Shown piece after piece: positions 12,376 to 23,219 of a stretch of 64,000 bases of DNA. Both the position numbers and the translations under genes were made by a program. The stretch lies in NCBI GenBank assembly GCA_018398815.1, contig CM031610.1, positions 38,532,798 to 38,596,797 on the forward strand, given 5' to 3'. Every line of letters begins with the position of its first letter. Position 1 is the stretch's first letter. The notes below the pieces were generated by a model, which was not told the origin of the DNA, did not search any database, and saw only the letters and a list, made by a program, of their open reading frames with translations. This DNA comes from Conus ventricosus. Lineage: Eukaryota > Mollusca > Gastropoda > Neogastropoda > Conidae.

Positions 12376-12788
12376 CTTGTCAGTCTGACATTTTTGTCCA
12401 GTGTTCTTTGAACAAGATGCAGAGAAGCCATTTTAAGCACAGTCATCAGAGCCTTGATTATCATTAAAGCTGATAATTTACCACACTGTCAAAGATTAAG
12501 ACTGTAAGTTAATTTTACGAAGTGTGGCTCAAGAATTAAGCATCGTGCGAATCGAGTGCTTGACATTGGCCGGTGGCGTGGAAGATGACAGAATTCGGCC
12601 ATTGCTTTTGCTGGATACACACATTGACGTATATAAACGAAGGAAACTGATTTAAAACGCAGTTATAACAACCTTACCTCTGACGCACTTACTTAACCAT
12701 TTAAAGTCCACTCCACCTTTGATACAAGTAAGATACTTTGTCCTTAACGACTAGAAATTTGAAGTATGTAGTTATTATGTACTGTGAT

Positions 12789-12819
<31 letters not shown>

Positions 12820-13300
12820 ATCACCATAAACGGTAACGTTCTCTGATTGGTGAACTTTGTAATCTACATGATTACTTTCCAATCTCATGGAGTGACGTGT
12901 TGTCTATAGACATGTCATAGACTTTTGTCAACTCGAATTTTGCCACTATTTGCTAAACGAACAGTATTCAGAAACAGAACAGCATTGTTTCGAAAAGACG
13001 TGACAGGCTTGTTGTTTATCATTTTTAACCAAAGTAATGGGAAGCTTTAATGTTGCAGTTATGCACTCTTTCTCAATTGTGTTGAAATTAATCATAAACA
13101 GTACCAGAACCGAAAGTAACACCTTCCATGATATCATTCCAAGCATAAAAGCATGATAGTAAGGGTTCAAATAAGAGCACGTACATGCCCACACGCATAC
13201 ATGTAGAACAATGTGTACCTGTTCATGTACGTAATAGAAAGCTCTGCACAGTACTGGATGAAAGAAAAGGTTTTCTCCTGAAGGATATTGATCCTGTCAG
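12376..13300. other. Unique sequence with a poly(C) run
   Basis: No gene recognised. An uninterrupted C run of about 30 lies at 12790-12819. Confidence 0.5.
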
Positions 13301-13305
13301 AAGGA

Positions 13306-13680
13306 CCCCCCCCCCCCCCCCCCAAAAAAAAAAAAAAAAAAAGCAACAACAACAACAAAACCCACTAAAACAAACAAAAAAAAGCAAAGCCACTGTTCGG
13401 TAACTAAATCTACTGAATTGACGGAAATCGAATTCTAAAAGAAAACAATGATGTCCCCCTCCAGAAAAATATTGGGGGGGGGGGGGGGGGGCAGCCTTAT
13501 ATACTGCCCTCCTAATAATGAGCACCTCCAAAAAATCAGAGAGAGAGAGAGAGAGAGACAGAGAGAGAGAGACAGAGAGAGAGAGAGGAAGGATGAGAGA
13601 GAAGAGAGGAGCGAGAAGGGGAGAGAAGAGGAGAGAGTGAGAGGAGAGAGAGGGGAGAGAGAGAGAGAGATTTTTTGATG
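13306..13680. repeat. Simple-sequence cluster: poly(C)/poly(A), poly(G), (GA)n
   Basis: C18 then A19 at 13306-13342, a G run of about 18 at 13474-13491, and (GA)n with variants at 13538-13672. Confidence 0.9.
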
Positions 13681-13685
13681 GTGCA

Positions 13686-13798
13686 TCACCTTGTCGCCAT
13701 GCTTGTCATACTTCCTGTCAAACTCGCTCAGGAAAGATGTCACACATTTCTCGGGAACCTCTTTGCAGCTGACCCACTTGTCACACATTACTAGACCA
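13686..13798 (-). CDS. Candidate minus-strand coding segment, unidentified
   Basis: On the minus strand the frame reads MCDKWVSCKEVPEKCVTSFL then SEFDRKYDKHGDK with coding-like codon use. It is flanked by a possible acceptor (ggtctag, upstream) and a possible donor (GACAAG then gtgatg). I do not recognise the family. It lies back to back with the OTU fragment on the plus strand, so it could instead be the shadow of a longer mobile-element sequence. Its relation to MAP3K4, which starts far to the right, is unlikely. Confidence 0.3.
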
Positions 13799-14140
13799 GT
13801 CCTGACCAACATTGCCAAGAATGGCATATATGCTGATGCTATTGTAGCGCAAGCTATGGCGAGAATGATTGGTAGGGACATCGTAACAAGTCAGCAAGAG
13901 AGCTCCAGGATATGCTACCTGATGAATAAGATCTTGGCGGGAGACATTGAATCATCCCTTCCACCTGTCCTTGTAGGGCAATAAGCGAGGAACATTTTGT
14001 GAGCCTAACACTTCATCAAACCAGGACAGGAAAGAGAAGAAAAGTGAAGAAAGTGTTTTCATCTCTACAGAAGTGCATCAATCGTACAGTCTCCTCGCGA
14101 CGGCCAACAGAACTGCGCGTTCTCGTGATGACATGACCGA
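13797..14140 (+). pseudogene. OTU-type cysteine protease domain fragment, frameshifted
   Basis: The plus frame reads 'LTNIAKNGIYADAIVAQAMA' then 'RMIGRDI', the pattern of the central helix of OTU proteases (G-x-W/Y-A/G-D-x-x-x-x-Q-A-x-A, then the RDI strand). It stops at TAA 13982-13984. In the next frame, from 13978, the sequence continues 'AISEEHFVSLTL', matching the OTU C-terminal catalytic-His block (HFVSL, His at 13993-13995). One missing base in the GGG run at 13976-13978 explains the break. The N-terminal Cys motif (DGNC) is not visible here. Many invertebrate OTU genes of this type belong to mobile elements. The break could be decay or an assembly error, as the scaffold gap begins at 14152. 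Confidence 0.55.
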
Positions 14141-14151
14141 CAAACTCTCTT

Positions 14152-14251
14152 NNNNNNNNNNNNNNNNNNNNNNNNNNNNNNNNNNNNNNNNNNNNNNNNN
14201 NNNNNNNNNNNNNNNNNNNNNNNNNNNNNNNNNNNNNNNNNNNNNNNNNNN
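14152..14251. other. Assembly gap (100 N)
   Basis: Exactly 100 N, the usual placeholder for a gap of unknown size. Nothing can be inferred across it. Confidence 1.
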
Positions 14252-14359
14252 AATCTTGGCTCATGGAAGATTGGAACCATGGACTTAGGACCTGCATGGC
14301 TCTGTGTAAGTGAGTGTGTTTCTCACAGGGACTGGTAGTAGCACTACAGAAGAACTGTG

Positions 14360-14880
14360 CTCTATCAGCCTCCATGGCTGAGGGATTAGCCTTGTTGATT
14401 CTCAAATGGAAGGTCATTGGTTTGATTCCTGTCAGAGCCATTGGTATGTGGAATTGTTCTGTCCTGATCAGCTCCTACCCAGAGTTTAATTTGCTGTGGG
14501 CTCAATTGGGAAGACTGGGACCACACAGTCATGTTTCATGTACTTAAAAGATGCGCCTCTGAGAGTGTTGTTCAAATGTCCTGACCAATAGTGCAGGTGT
14601 CTGTATCTGTCAGGCCTGGTTGATGCTGAATTATGTTATGAAAAGTAAGCATAGAGCACAGTCCTGTCACACTGTCTCAGACTGGAAGGGACCTCCATTG
14701 TATCATATTCATAACCCTCATAATCATCAATCAGTATGAAAAAAAAGGATCAAATTCTGTGGCCCTTCATGCCCTGCAGTTGTGATCTCAATTTTCACTT
14801 CCTCTCCGTATCTATGCCCTCGATTAGTTCATGTCAAAAGCATAGGTCTCGGCAAGTTCATAAGGACTGTTCTTGGATGG
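14360..14880 (+). mobile_element. Dispersed about 0.8 kb tRNA-headed repeat, copy 3 (tail truncated)
   Basis: Plus-strand head at about 14365-14430 (GGTTTGATTCCTGTC, B-box-like), middle with 'CAGCTCCTACCCAGAG' and 'CTGACCAATAGTGCAGGTGT', an AT-rich simple stretch near 14730-14745, and the start of the tail ('TGGCCCTTCATGCCCTGCAG'). It stops near 14880, losing the last third present in the other copies. Confidence 0.65.
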
Positions 14881-15045
14881 ACAGTGAGATATTAGAACAA
14901 AAAAACCCAAAAAACCCAACAACAACAGTTATATGCAAGACTTCTGCTCATTTGGACACATGTGTTGAGAATTGTTTTGTTCAGGAAAGAAAAAAGAAAA
15001 AAAAAAGAAAGAAATGAAAAGACGGTTGCACATGCAAAACGGTAG

Positions 15046-15179
15046 TTGTCATGGCTGATGTGCAGAAGCAGCGAAGCATTGAACTGAACAAGATCATGGG
15101 AGAGCTGAGCGTGGACGATGGGGCCAGAGGGGACCAGGGAGACAGCGACCTTCTGGACCTGATGGACAGTGCCAACTGA
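15046..15179 (+). CDS. Candidate terminal coding exon of an unidentified plus-strand gene
   Basis: An open frame with strongly coding-like codon use reads MADVQKQRSIELNKIMGELS then VDDGARGDQGDSDLLDLMDS then AN, ending at TGA 15177-15179. A possible acceptor (aacggtag) ends at 15045; another (gatgtgcag) ends at 15065. So the ATG at 15051 may be internal. The segment is a short amphipathic helix followed by an acidic, Leu-rich tail (DLLDLMD). I do not recognise the protein. A poly(A) signal 240 bases downstream supports this being a 3' terminal exon. It may belong with the exons at 4.1-4.4 kb and 7.75 kb; missing exons could lie in the 14.2 kb gap. Confidence 0.45.
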
Positions 15180-15419
15180 TCCATTGGCTCCCTGTCCCTT
15201 CCCCCCAATGCTTCTCTGATGTGGACCACAGTTGTGTGAACACTGGACGTTATTACGGAGGTTTTGTAAGAGGGTGTCATCTCTGCACTGGATAGTATTA
15301 CACCAGATATTTGTTGTTTGTGTCCACACCTGATTTTTAGTTAACACCAATGTCAGCTAGGTAGGGATGCGGTGTGTGAACGGGATACCTGTATGTTCTG
15401 AGAATGTGTAGGTAAAAAT

Positions 15420-15425
15420 AATAAA
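15420..15425 (+). terminator. Poly(A) signal AATAAA (proximal)
   Basis: AATAAA lies 241 bases after the candidate stop codon, with T/G-rich sequence 30-60 bases downstream. It fits 3' end formation for the exon at 15046. Confidence 0.4.
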
Positions 15426-15603
15426 AGTAAAAACACCTATGTAGAATGAAATGACACAGTTTTATCGGCATGGGGGTAAGCAACATGTTTTTCATAAAGT
15501 AGGTTTCTCATTTGTTGTGTATGTAAATGTGTGTAAGTGAACACAGGTGTGAATGCTCATTATTGTCTGAAAACAAAGTAAGAGAGAAAATATTACACTT
15601 AAG

Positions 15604-15690
<87 letters not shown>
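15604..15690. repeat. (CA)n microsatellite
   Basis: CA dinucleotide run with one T substitution. Confidence 0.95.
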
Positions 15691-15692
<2 letters not shown>

Positions 15693-16364
15693 AAAATCAT
15701 GTGCATGCATATATGCACACTTGCATAGACATGCGCATACACATGATCAGATTTTAACCAGACCAGCCTTTGTGACAATCTAAATCCATGGATCAGATAT
15801 ATAGTCTTCTGCTGCATATATCAGTGTAGGCTCAAAAGACCTGCATGTATTGCATTTTCTGACCATTATTCAGCTCAGTGTTCAATGTAAGTTAGATTGA
15901 GTTTGCCGTCCTTTTAGTTGTTGTTGGAAATGAAAGTGCGTGTGACAGCTGCTTTCACGTTAAATGATTGAAACTAAAAGGAAGTTGAATTTTGTGCATG
16001 AGAACTGAGTAAGGACTGCTCTGATAATAATGTGTAATAAAAGGAAGTTCTGGATTTTGTTTCTTTGTTTGTTAATGGATTCCATGACACCTATAGAAAT
16101 GTGTGACCATATATGCACTTTTGTGTCTGTAGGTGTGAATATGGGCATGAGTGTGTGAGTTTATGCTGAATTAAAAAAGATATGTCATTTTTTATGGACG
16201 CCTAGTATTGACAAAGGGAACAACTGAACTGAGGAGGTAGCCTAATGTAGTCTGGCTCCCTAAAAACTGAAAGAACTTTTGCATAAGAGTCATTGAAGTT
16301 TGAGAACAGTGGCTGAATCATTTATTTTTCATCCTAGTGAGTTTTAAGATGAGACATTTTATAA

Positions 16365-16480
16365 TGTGACTGTCTTATCACTGCATTAGCCACAAAAAAT
16401 TCGGCATGGCAGAGCTAACTAACTGCCGTTGAATGCTATGGTCTGACATGGAAAGTATACTAGCCAAACAGGGAGTATAA
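16365..16480 (+). repeat. Dispersed about 115-bp repeat, copy A
   Basis: The block 'CTGCATTAGCCACAAAAAAT' ... 'AGAGCTAACTAACTGCCGT' ... 'AATGCTATGGTCTGACATGG' is found again, inverted, at 62645-62765, with about 90 percent identity over the core. It is probably a MITE or SINE relic. Confidence 0.75.
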
Positions 16481-17047
16481 TACAAACTCCACATTTTTTC
16501 AATATTTCTTTAAAAGTAGCACTGTGTGTTCCATTACATGTGAATATGTAATGTGGTCATTCTGTCTTTATCTGCAATCATTAACCAAAACTATGGTGTT
16601 CTACAGTTATCTCAAGACATTTGTTACAGTTTCCACTGATGGCAAGGTAGACTGCACCGGCAGTAGTTTTATTGAAAGAAAAGTGAAAGTTGCACTACGT
16701 GCTGTGTGGCAAGTCAAAGAATGTTGAATCATGTTGTCTGTCATGAAGATGGTTGTGTTGTTATCTCTTCAAACAATTTCAGGGTAAGACTGGAGGCGAG
16801 GTATAATCTTTTTACAGGTCAAATGTATAATATGTAGAAAGTAAACTGTCAAGGTAGGCTTTGATCTTCTTCTTCAGCCTGGTTAAGAATCGTTTGGTCT
16901 CCACACTAAGGAACCGTTCAACAGATTCCTCCCACTCTGGGTGTCAGGACTTGGGTTTCTGCAAAATTTCCCCCGTCCATGAAATGTTGTCCATCCATCG
17001 TTTTTTTTTTTTTCTTACACTTTGTCTCCCTGTCTGAACAGTTCCCT

Positions 17048-17141
17048 GGAGGATTGTTTTAGCAAAGCCATTGGATTGTTACTTCATCATACCAGGAGGA
17101 TTGTTTTAGCAAAGCCATTGGATTGTTACTTCATCATACCA
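17048..17141. repeat. 47-bp perfect tandem duplication
   Basis: The 47 bases starting GGAGGATTGTTTTAGCAAAG at 17048 are repeated exactly from 17095. Confidence 0.95.
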
Positions 17142-17657
17142 GTGTAGCTTCCTTTACTGACGTCAACAAAAATTCATGTGGTCCAACGGTTTGGTGCTCT
17201 TGTTTCTTAGTTATATGATTAGTATATGTGGAATTTACTGTCGTTTCATTTGCCTGATTTCAGTGGCTTGGATTCTCTATTCCAGATCCAGTGTGGAGGA
17301 AGTTGTAATATCAACAATAGATTTAGTTGATGAAATCACCCAAGAGGTGATGCTTGAGGAGAAGCCTATCATACTACGTTGTTTTTCATCTTTTTTTTTC
17401 TGGCAGTAATTCTTTTCTCAGGTCTATAAACATTGAAGGAAATGCATGTCTGTCTTCAGTTTGCATTTGAAAGAAACAGCAGTATTGATGATATGTTCCT
17501 TGTTACTGTGTTGAACATGTACTTAGATTTATTCTACTGAAAGATGCACAAAGATTGAAGTGTCCGTCCACCTCATATCCTTGTGATTTGACTGACCTGT
17601 GCTCATGATCTGCTTGTACTAATGTTGTCCAAGATGTATTTTCTGGATAGATGTTGA

Positions 17658-17663
17658 AATAAA
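17658..17663 (+). terminator. Poly(A) signal AATAAA (alternative)
   Basis: AATAAA followed by GATGAGAATG and then a T/G-rich stretch. It is a possible distal 3' end for the plus-strand gene. Confidence 0.3.
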
Positions 17664-17714
17664 GATGAGAATGATGCAGATATTTTGTGTATTGATTTTC
17701 TTTCTTTGGGTATG

Positions 17715-17788
17715 CTCTCTCTTTCTCTCTCTCTCTCTCTGTCTCTCTCTCTCTCTCACTCTCGTTCTCTCACACACACACACACACA

Positions 17789-17847
<59 letters not shown>

Positions 17848-17880
17848 TCTCTCTCTCTTTCTCTCTCTGTGTCTCTGTCG
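17715..17880. repeat. (CT)n microsatellite with (CA)n insert
   Basis: CT repeats with a CA block at 17770-17790 and G substitutions toward the end. Confidence 0.95.
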
Positions 17881-19090
17881 CTGTCTCATACAAGCCTGCA
17901 CATCTTTTTGGAAATTGCTGATTCCTTACCTTTTTCATTCATCTCTGCTTATGAGTCCTGCACAAAAGCATTACTGTGTGTGTGTGTAGTCAGATGACTG
18001 TTGTATGGACGCAAACGCGTGATTAGGGTGTGTGATGGTAAGAGTAAGTAGTCCTGGTTCTGTTTCTTTTACTAGATAAACTGATTTTTTTCACATTTTT
18101 TTCTGTTTTGTATATATACTGACATTGTGCAGTGTGTAGAGATCATCCCATGTGTGTGAGGTGCTATGTTATTCAAAACCCGGTTGTTATTATTATAATC
18201 ACTGTTAAAACAATAAGGGAGTCTTTGTGTGCAAGTATGTGTGTGTGTGCATATGTGTGTGTGTGTGATCACAAACAACAGGCACACACACATGCACACT
18301 AGCAGATGATTTTGTTGTTGTTGTTGATAAATCGAACAATAGCCTTCAAATAATTTGCACATCATTAGGCCACTTTAGAGTTATCACGTTTTCGTTAGAA
18401 ATTTGTTTAACTACTCTTTTGGCAAATTTCTTTTGTAAGATCCTGTTATATTTCAGAATGACAAACCCTCAGGGGTGGCTTTTGAATTGATTTAATGCTG
18501 ATATATATGAGGTCAACAGTGTGAATGTATTGCATAGTGATCCTGGTCTCCAATGACTTGTGACTAATCACTGAGAGTAGCTTAACCACACATACACACA
18601 CACACACACACACAGAATCGGTTCATTTTGGGGCACAGGTCTAGACATTCTGATGGCAGTTAATAACACAATTACACATACTGTTCGCTAATCTGGGATT
18701 TATGAGCTTTTCAGTCTTGGCTTCAATGGCATATTGAAATGCATGCTTTAGTATTACTAGCAAAGACAGATTGGAAGAATAGCGTGTACCTAAAATCTAA
18801 ATCCAGAATAAAGACCTTCCCCCCCTCCCCCCCTCCACTGAATTTTGTGCTCTCTCTCTTTCTATCTCTCTCTCTATTTCCATATTCTTCTTTAGCATGT
18901 ATTTGTATGTCTGTGTTTGTGCTTCCGCCTTGACATTTGGGCAAGTGCGTGTGCATGTGCGCACATATGTATGTGTGTGTGTATGTGTTTCTTAGTTTCA
19001 GTCATTACTTGAATCTGATTGTCCAGTCTCTGAGTGTCTTTTTACCTGTCCGAGTGTCTCTCTGTCTCTCTCTCACATAGGGTTAAATAA
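17881..19090. other. Spacer with minor TG/CA runs
   Basis: TG runs near 18238-18270, CA near 18595-18614, a C-rich stretch at 18819-18838. No gene recognised. Confidence 0.5.
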
Positions 19091-19944
19091 GATTCTGTGA
19101 CAGTTATGATAAAAAATATGGAAGCATTAATGAAGTGTTTGCAATAATGCAGTGCCTGTTATGGAGCATTTGCAATGATTCAGTGGCTTAAGATTTCATT
19201 GGGAATGGTGAAAGGAATAACATAGTTTCAAAGAAGCCAGTGTGTCTTATTTTGAAAGAAAAAAAGGGGGTGGGGGGGAGGGGGCACTGAAAATTATTCA
19301 ACTTTTAGAAGAACCAAACTTTTAGTGACATTATTTTCTTCCCTCTCCGTTTGGAGATGAGTTATTTTAAGATTAAATGTTTGCAATGATTTTAGTGTTT
19401 TATGATAGAGAAGCAACAATGATTACTGCCTCATGGGGGAGTGTTTGCAATGATTTGGCACTTTATGATGAAGTGTTTGCAATGCTTTATAGTAGAGTGA
19501 AGTATTGCAATGATTTGGTACTTTATGATGAAGTGTTTGCAATGCTTTATAGTAGAGTGAGGTATTGCAATGATTTGGTACTTTTATGATGAAGTGTTTG
19601 CAATGCTTTATAGTAGAATGAAGTATCTGCATTGATTTGTGCCTTATTGGGAAGACTCAGACTCGGACTTGTTCACGAAAACGCTTAAGGGTCTGTAGAC
19701 ATAGCATGGTGATGATATTATGAGAAGCCCTAATAAATGAGTGGACCATGATTTATCTGAACCCGTATGGGGAGCCAGTATTGTTTCACACTCATGCACA
19801 CATGATCATATTTTAGGACCGTTTGCAATAATTCAGAGCCCTATGATAAAGTGTTTGATCTGTGCGTTGCCGCAAAGTGTTTGCAATAGTAAGTGCCGTA
19901 AGGAGATCTGTTTGGCTATGATTCAGTGCTTTATGACTAGTGTT

Positions 19945-20325
19945 CGTAAAGGGGTCCAGTGACTAATGATGGGGTGTTTGCGGTGATTCAGTGCTTTATG
20001 ACTAGAGTGTTCGTAAAGGGGTCCAGTGACTAATGATGGGGTGTTTGCGGTGATTCAGTGCTTTATGACTAGAGTGTTCGTAAAGGGGTCCAGTGACTAA
20101 TGATGGGGTGTTTGCGGTGATTCAGTGCTTTATGACTAGAGTGTTCGTAAAGGGGTCCAGTGACTAATGATGGGGTGTTTGCGGTGATTCAGTGCTTTAT
20201 GACTAGAGTGTTCGTAAAGGGGTCCAGTGACTAATGATGGGGTGTTTGCGGTGATTCAGTGCTTTATGACTAGTGTTCGTAAAGGGGTCCAGTGACTAAT
20301 GATGGGGTGTTTGCGGTGATTCAGT
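19945..20325 (+). repeat. 67-bp tandem repeat, about 6 near-identical units
   Basis: The unit begins 'GGGGTCCAGTGACTAATGAT' and contains 'TTTGCGGTGATTCAGTGC' and 'ATGACTAGAGTGTTCGTAAA'. It is a recent amplification within the older degenerate array. Flanking units lack the 'AGA' of the central ones. Confidence 0.95.
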
Positions 20326-21711
20326 GCCATGGGAGTGTTTTTAATGATTCAAAATTGTAGACGCACTGCTTGTTGTGTTCATCTGCCTCATAGTGGAGTG
20401 TTCACAATGATTTCATGCTTTGTAGTGGCGTGCTTGCAATGATTCAGTACTTGGTTGTGGAGTGTCTGTAATGGTTCACTGCCCTATGATGGGAGTGTTT
20501 GAAGAATTCAGTACGTTGTAGTGGAGGGTGTGTAATGGGTTTGTGCCTTGTGACGGGTATTTGTGACGGTTTGTGCCGAATGGTGGAGTGTTTGCGATGA
20601 TTCAGTGCCTTTGGATGGAGCCAGGAGAGTTTGCGATGATTCAGTTCCGTGTGTCTTGCAATAATTCAGTGTCTTACGATGGAGTGTTTTCAATGATTCA
20701 GCACCCTATGGTGGAGTGGAGTTTTGCAATAGAATGTTTGCAGTGATACAGTACACACTGTGGTGACGTATTTGCAATGATTCAGGTTTTTAAGCAGTGT
20801 TAGCACCAATTATGGCGGTGTTAACAGCAACTGGGGTGTTTGCAATTATTTAGAGCCTTCCTGCCGAATTTTGGAATTGCTTTGTGCCTTATGATGGAGC
20901 ATTTGTAATGATTCAGCGCCCCGTGGTTGAGTCTTCGCAACAATTCAAATTTGTACAGTGGTTCTTTAGTAATTTAACGCAATGAAGGGTGGTTTAAGTT
21001 TTAGCAATGATCCCGTATTTCATGGTTTCCCATTTGAAATTTGTTTGGGAATATCATTATTATCATCATCATCACAATTATTATTATCATTGTTGTTGTT
21101 AGTGCTATTATTAAGAATATCTGTTTGCCTAATTAAACAAATGCCTTAAGCATTTACAAGCAAAAAACTACGCATACCACACTTTAAAACAAAAAAGCAA
21201 GAACAAACAGCATACACAAAACAATGGCACAATCAATGCTCGTACAGCATACCGCCACTTAGTCCCTCTCTGCACCCATTTCTCACCTATTTAACAAAAG
21301 CAATTACTAACCGATTGACACACACACGCACACACATACCCCCATATCCATTCGCAAAAATGCTCCCAAACGACACAGTGCAATTTAGTATGTCATTCAG
21401 AAGGGAACAAAATTTCACTTTTGTGGTTTGGAATATTTAGTGTGATAAACTGTGGAGTGGTGGTGTGTTCGCGATAATTTTAGCGGTTTGTAATATGTAT
21501 GAATCAGTGCCTCATGGTGGACTATTTGTGATGATTCAGTACTTTATCATAGCGGACTATTTTTTAATGATCCAGTTTTATCATAGCGGATATTTTTTAA
21601 TGATCCAGTTTTTTATGATGGTAGTGTGTTACAATGATAAAACACCTTTTAGGCAGAGTGTTTGCAATGGCGCAGTTTTCTTTCGGGGGTTTTGTGTTTG
21701 CAATAATTTGG

Positions 21712-21935
21712 AAGGCAGGAATAGCTTAGTTGGTAGAGCTCTGGACTCATGATGCTGGGGTCGCTGGTTCGATTCTGCACCAGGCGTTTCAATACTGCGG
21801 GATGTTTTCCTCAGTTTTAAAACATTGGTTCTGAGTCCTTCCCCAAAAAGTTCTTTGAATGAGACTATAAACCAGGTTCCACGTGTGAAAGCGTGCACAA
21901 CACCTTGCACACATATAAAATCCCATCACCAACTT
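21712..21935 (+). mobile_element. tRNA-derived SINE
   Basis: The head (21712-21785) has an A box (TAGCTTAGTTGG), an anticodon-loop-like CTCATGA and a B box (GGTTCGATTCT) at tRNA spacing, but its 3' acceptor strand does not pair, so it is not a functional tRNA. A conserved central domain follows ('CTTTGAATGAGACTATAAAC', 'AGGTTCCACGTGTG', 'CTTGCACACATATAAAATCC'), resembling the shared core domain of widespread metazoan SINEs. It sits inside the degenerate array. Confidence 0.75.
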
Positions 21936-21957
21936 TAAGACGAGAAGACCAGCTTAG

Positions 21958-22085
21958 ATGTTGGTACAGATGAACATGGTATGCATGTTGGTGTAGATGA
22001 CACATGGTATGCATGTTGGTATAGATGACACATGGTATGCATGTTGGTATAGATGAACATGGTATGCATGTTGGTATGGTATGCA
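21958..22085. repeat. 31-33-bp tandem repeat, about 4 units
   Basis: Units read 'ATGTTGGTATAGATGACACA' plus 'TGGTATGC', directly downstream of the SINE. Confidence 0.9.
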
Positions 22086-23201
22086 CAGTTTATTTGACTG
22101 CATGACATGGGAAATGAATGTTTAGCGCAAGCAGGCAGCTCGTCAGTCAGCTCTACCCAAGTAGGAGTGTTGATTGTTAATCGCCCAGAACTTGCTCTCT
22201 GGACTGAGGGAAAAAGCGTTATGCAAGTACTTTTTAAAAATTAGTAATTCTTAGTTCTTTGGATCGAGGAGAATTTGCAATGCTTAAGTGTCTGTCGGTG
22301 GAATCTTTGCAACGATTAAAGCTGTGTAGTAGGTTCTACAAGAGTCAGTTTCCCCACGATGCGAGTATTTTGCAATAAATCCGTGCCGTTGGTGCGGAAT
22401 TTGAATGATCGCAATGCCTTAGAGTGTTTGCAGTGACTAGAATGTTTGCGGAGGTGGGGGTGTTTAACGTTTTAGTGCATTGTGGTGTTTTCCAAGAATC
22501 AGTATCATATGGTGGACAGTTCGCGATGATCCAATACTTTTGGTGGTTTGAAAAAGATTTAGTGTGGGACTGTGGAGGATTCAAGTCGTTTGTAGTCGAG
22601 TTTTTTGCAAAGAATCGAAGCGTTAAGGTGGTGGGTTCGCAATCAGTACTTTCTGGTCGAGTGTTTCAATAATTCTAATACCTGATGGCTGTGATTGTTT
22701 GTAATGATTCACTTATTGCCTTGTGATTGAGTGTTAGCGTGATTCAATGCATATGGTAGAGTGTTTGCAATGGTTCAGCGCTTTTTGTTTGGAGTGTCTG
22801 CAATGTGTCAGTACCTTCTGGTGGAGGCTTTGTGATGGTTCAGTGCCTTACTGCGATGCGTTTGCAATGATTCAAAGCCCTCTGGAGGAGTGTTTGGGAT
22901 GGTGGTAGAACCCTTTGCTATCCTGTGTTTAGTCGGTTGAAAATGAACACAGCATTTATCTATTATGCCCTAAACAGGGCTTACAAATGAGTACATCTTG
23001 ATACTTATGTGGTCTTGTGTGTGTACATATGTGTATGTGCTGAGTACAAGTTATAGTGCTCTTTACAGTTTCTGTTCATGTTTCAAAATTCCGTTAATTT
23101 TTAATGGGGCCCTTTCCCTTTTTTGTAAAAGTCACTCCCCCCCACTTCCTCCCCTACCACCACCCCTTCTCTCTCCCTCTCACACTGCACACATTTTGCT
23201 C

Positions 23202-23219
23202 AATAAATATACTTTTATT
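23202..23219. terminator. Candidate bidirectional poly(A) signal
   Basis: AATAAA at 23202-23207 (plus) and its complement TTTATT at 23214-23219 (AATAAA on the minus strand) lie 6 bases apart. Composition switches here from G/T-rich to A/C-rich on the plus strand. This fits tail-to-tail genes: an unidentified plus gene on the left and MAP3K4 on the right. Confidence 0.4.

Larger units (their letters stand above)
15691..17700. other. Possible 3' UTR or intergenic DNA with small repeats
   Basis: T/G-rich unique sequence. It holds a dispersed repeat at 16365-16480 and a 47-bp tandem duplication at 17048-17141 (both listed). No coding exon recognised. Confidence 0.45.
19100..22900 (+). repeat. 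Long degenerate repeat array, TTTGCAATGATTCAGTG type
   Basis: The theme 'GGAGTGTTTGCAATGATTCAGTGCC' plus 'TTATGAT' recurs about every 35-45 bases for nearly 3.8 kb with heavy divergence. Inside it are fresher expansions: a 60-bp unit about 3 times at 19458-19635 and a 67-bp unit about 6 times at 19960-20325. The SINE at 21712 and a 31-33-bp repeat at 21958-22085 interrupt it. AT-rich unique sequence lies at 21010-21420. Confidence 0.85.

Noticed and set aside
21712..21785. Functional tRNA with CAT anticodon
   Set aside because: A and B boxes are present, but the acceptor stem does not pair and a SINE body follows directly.
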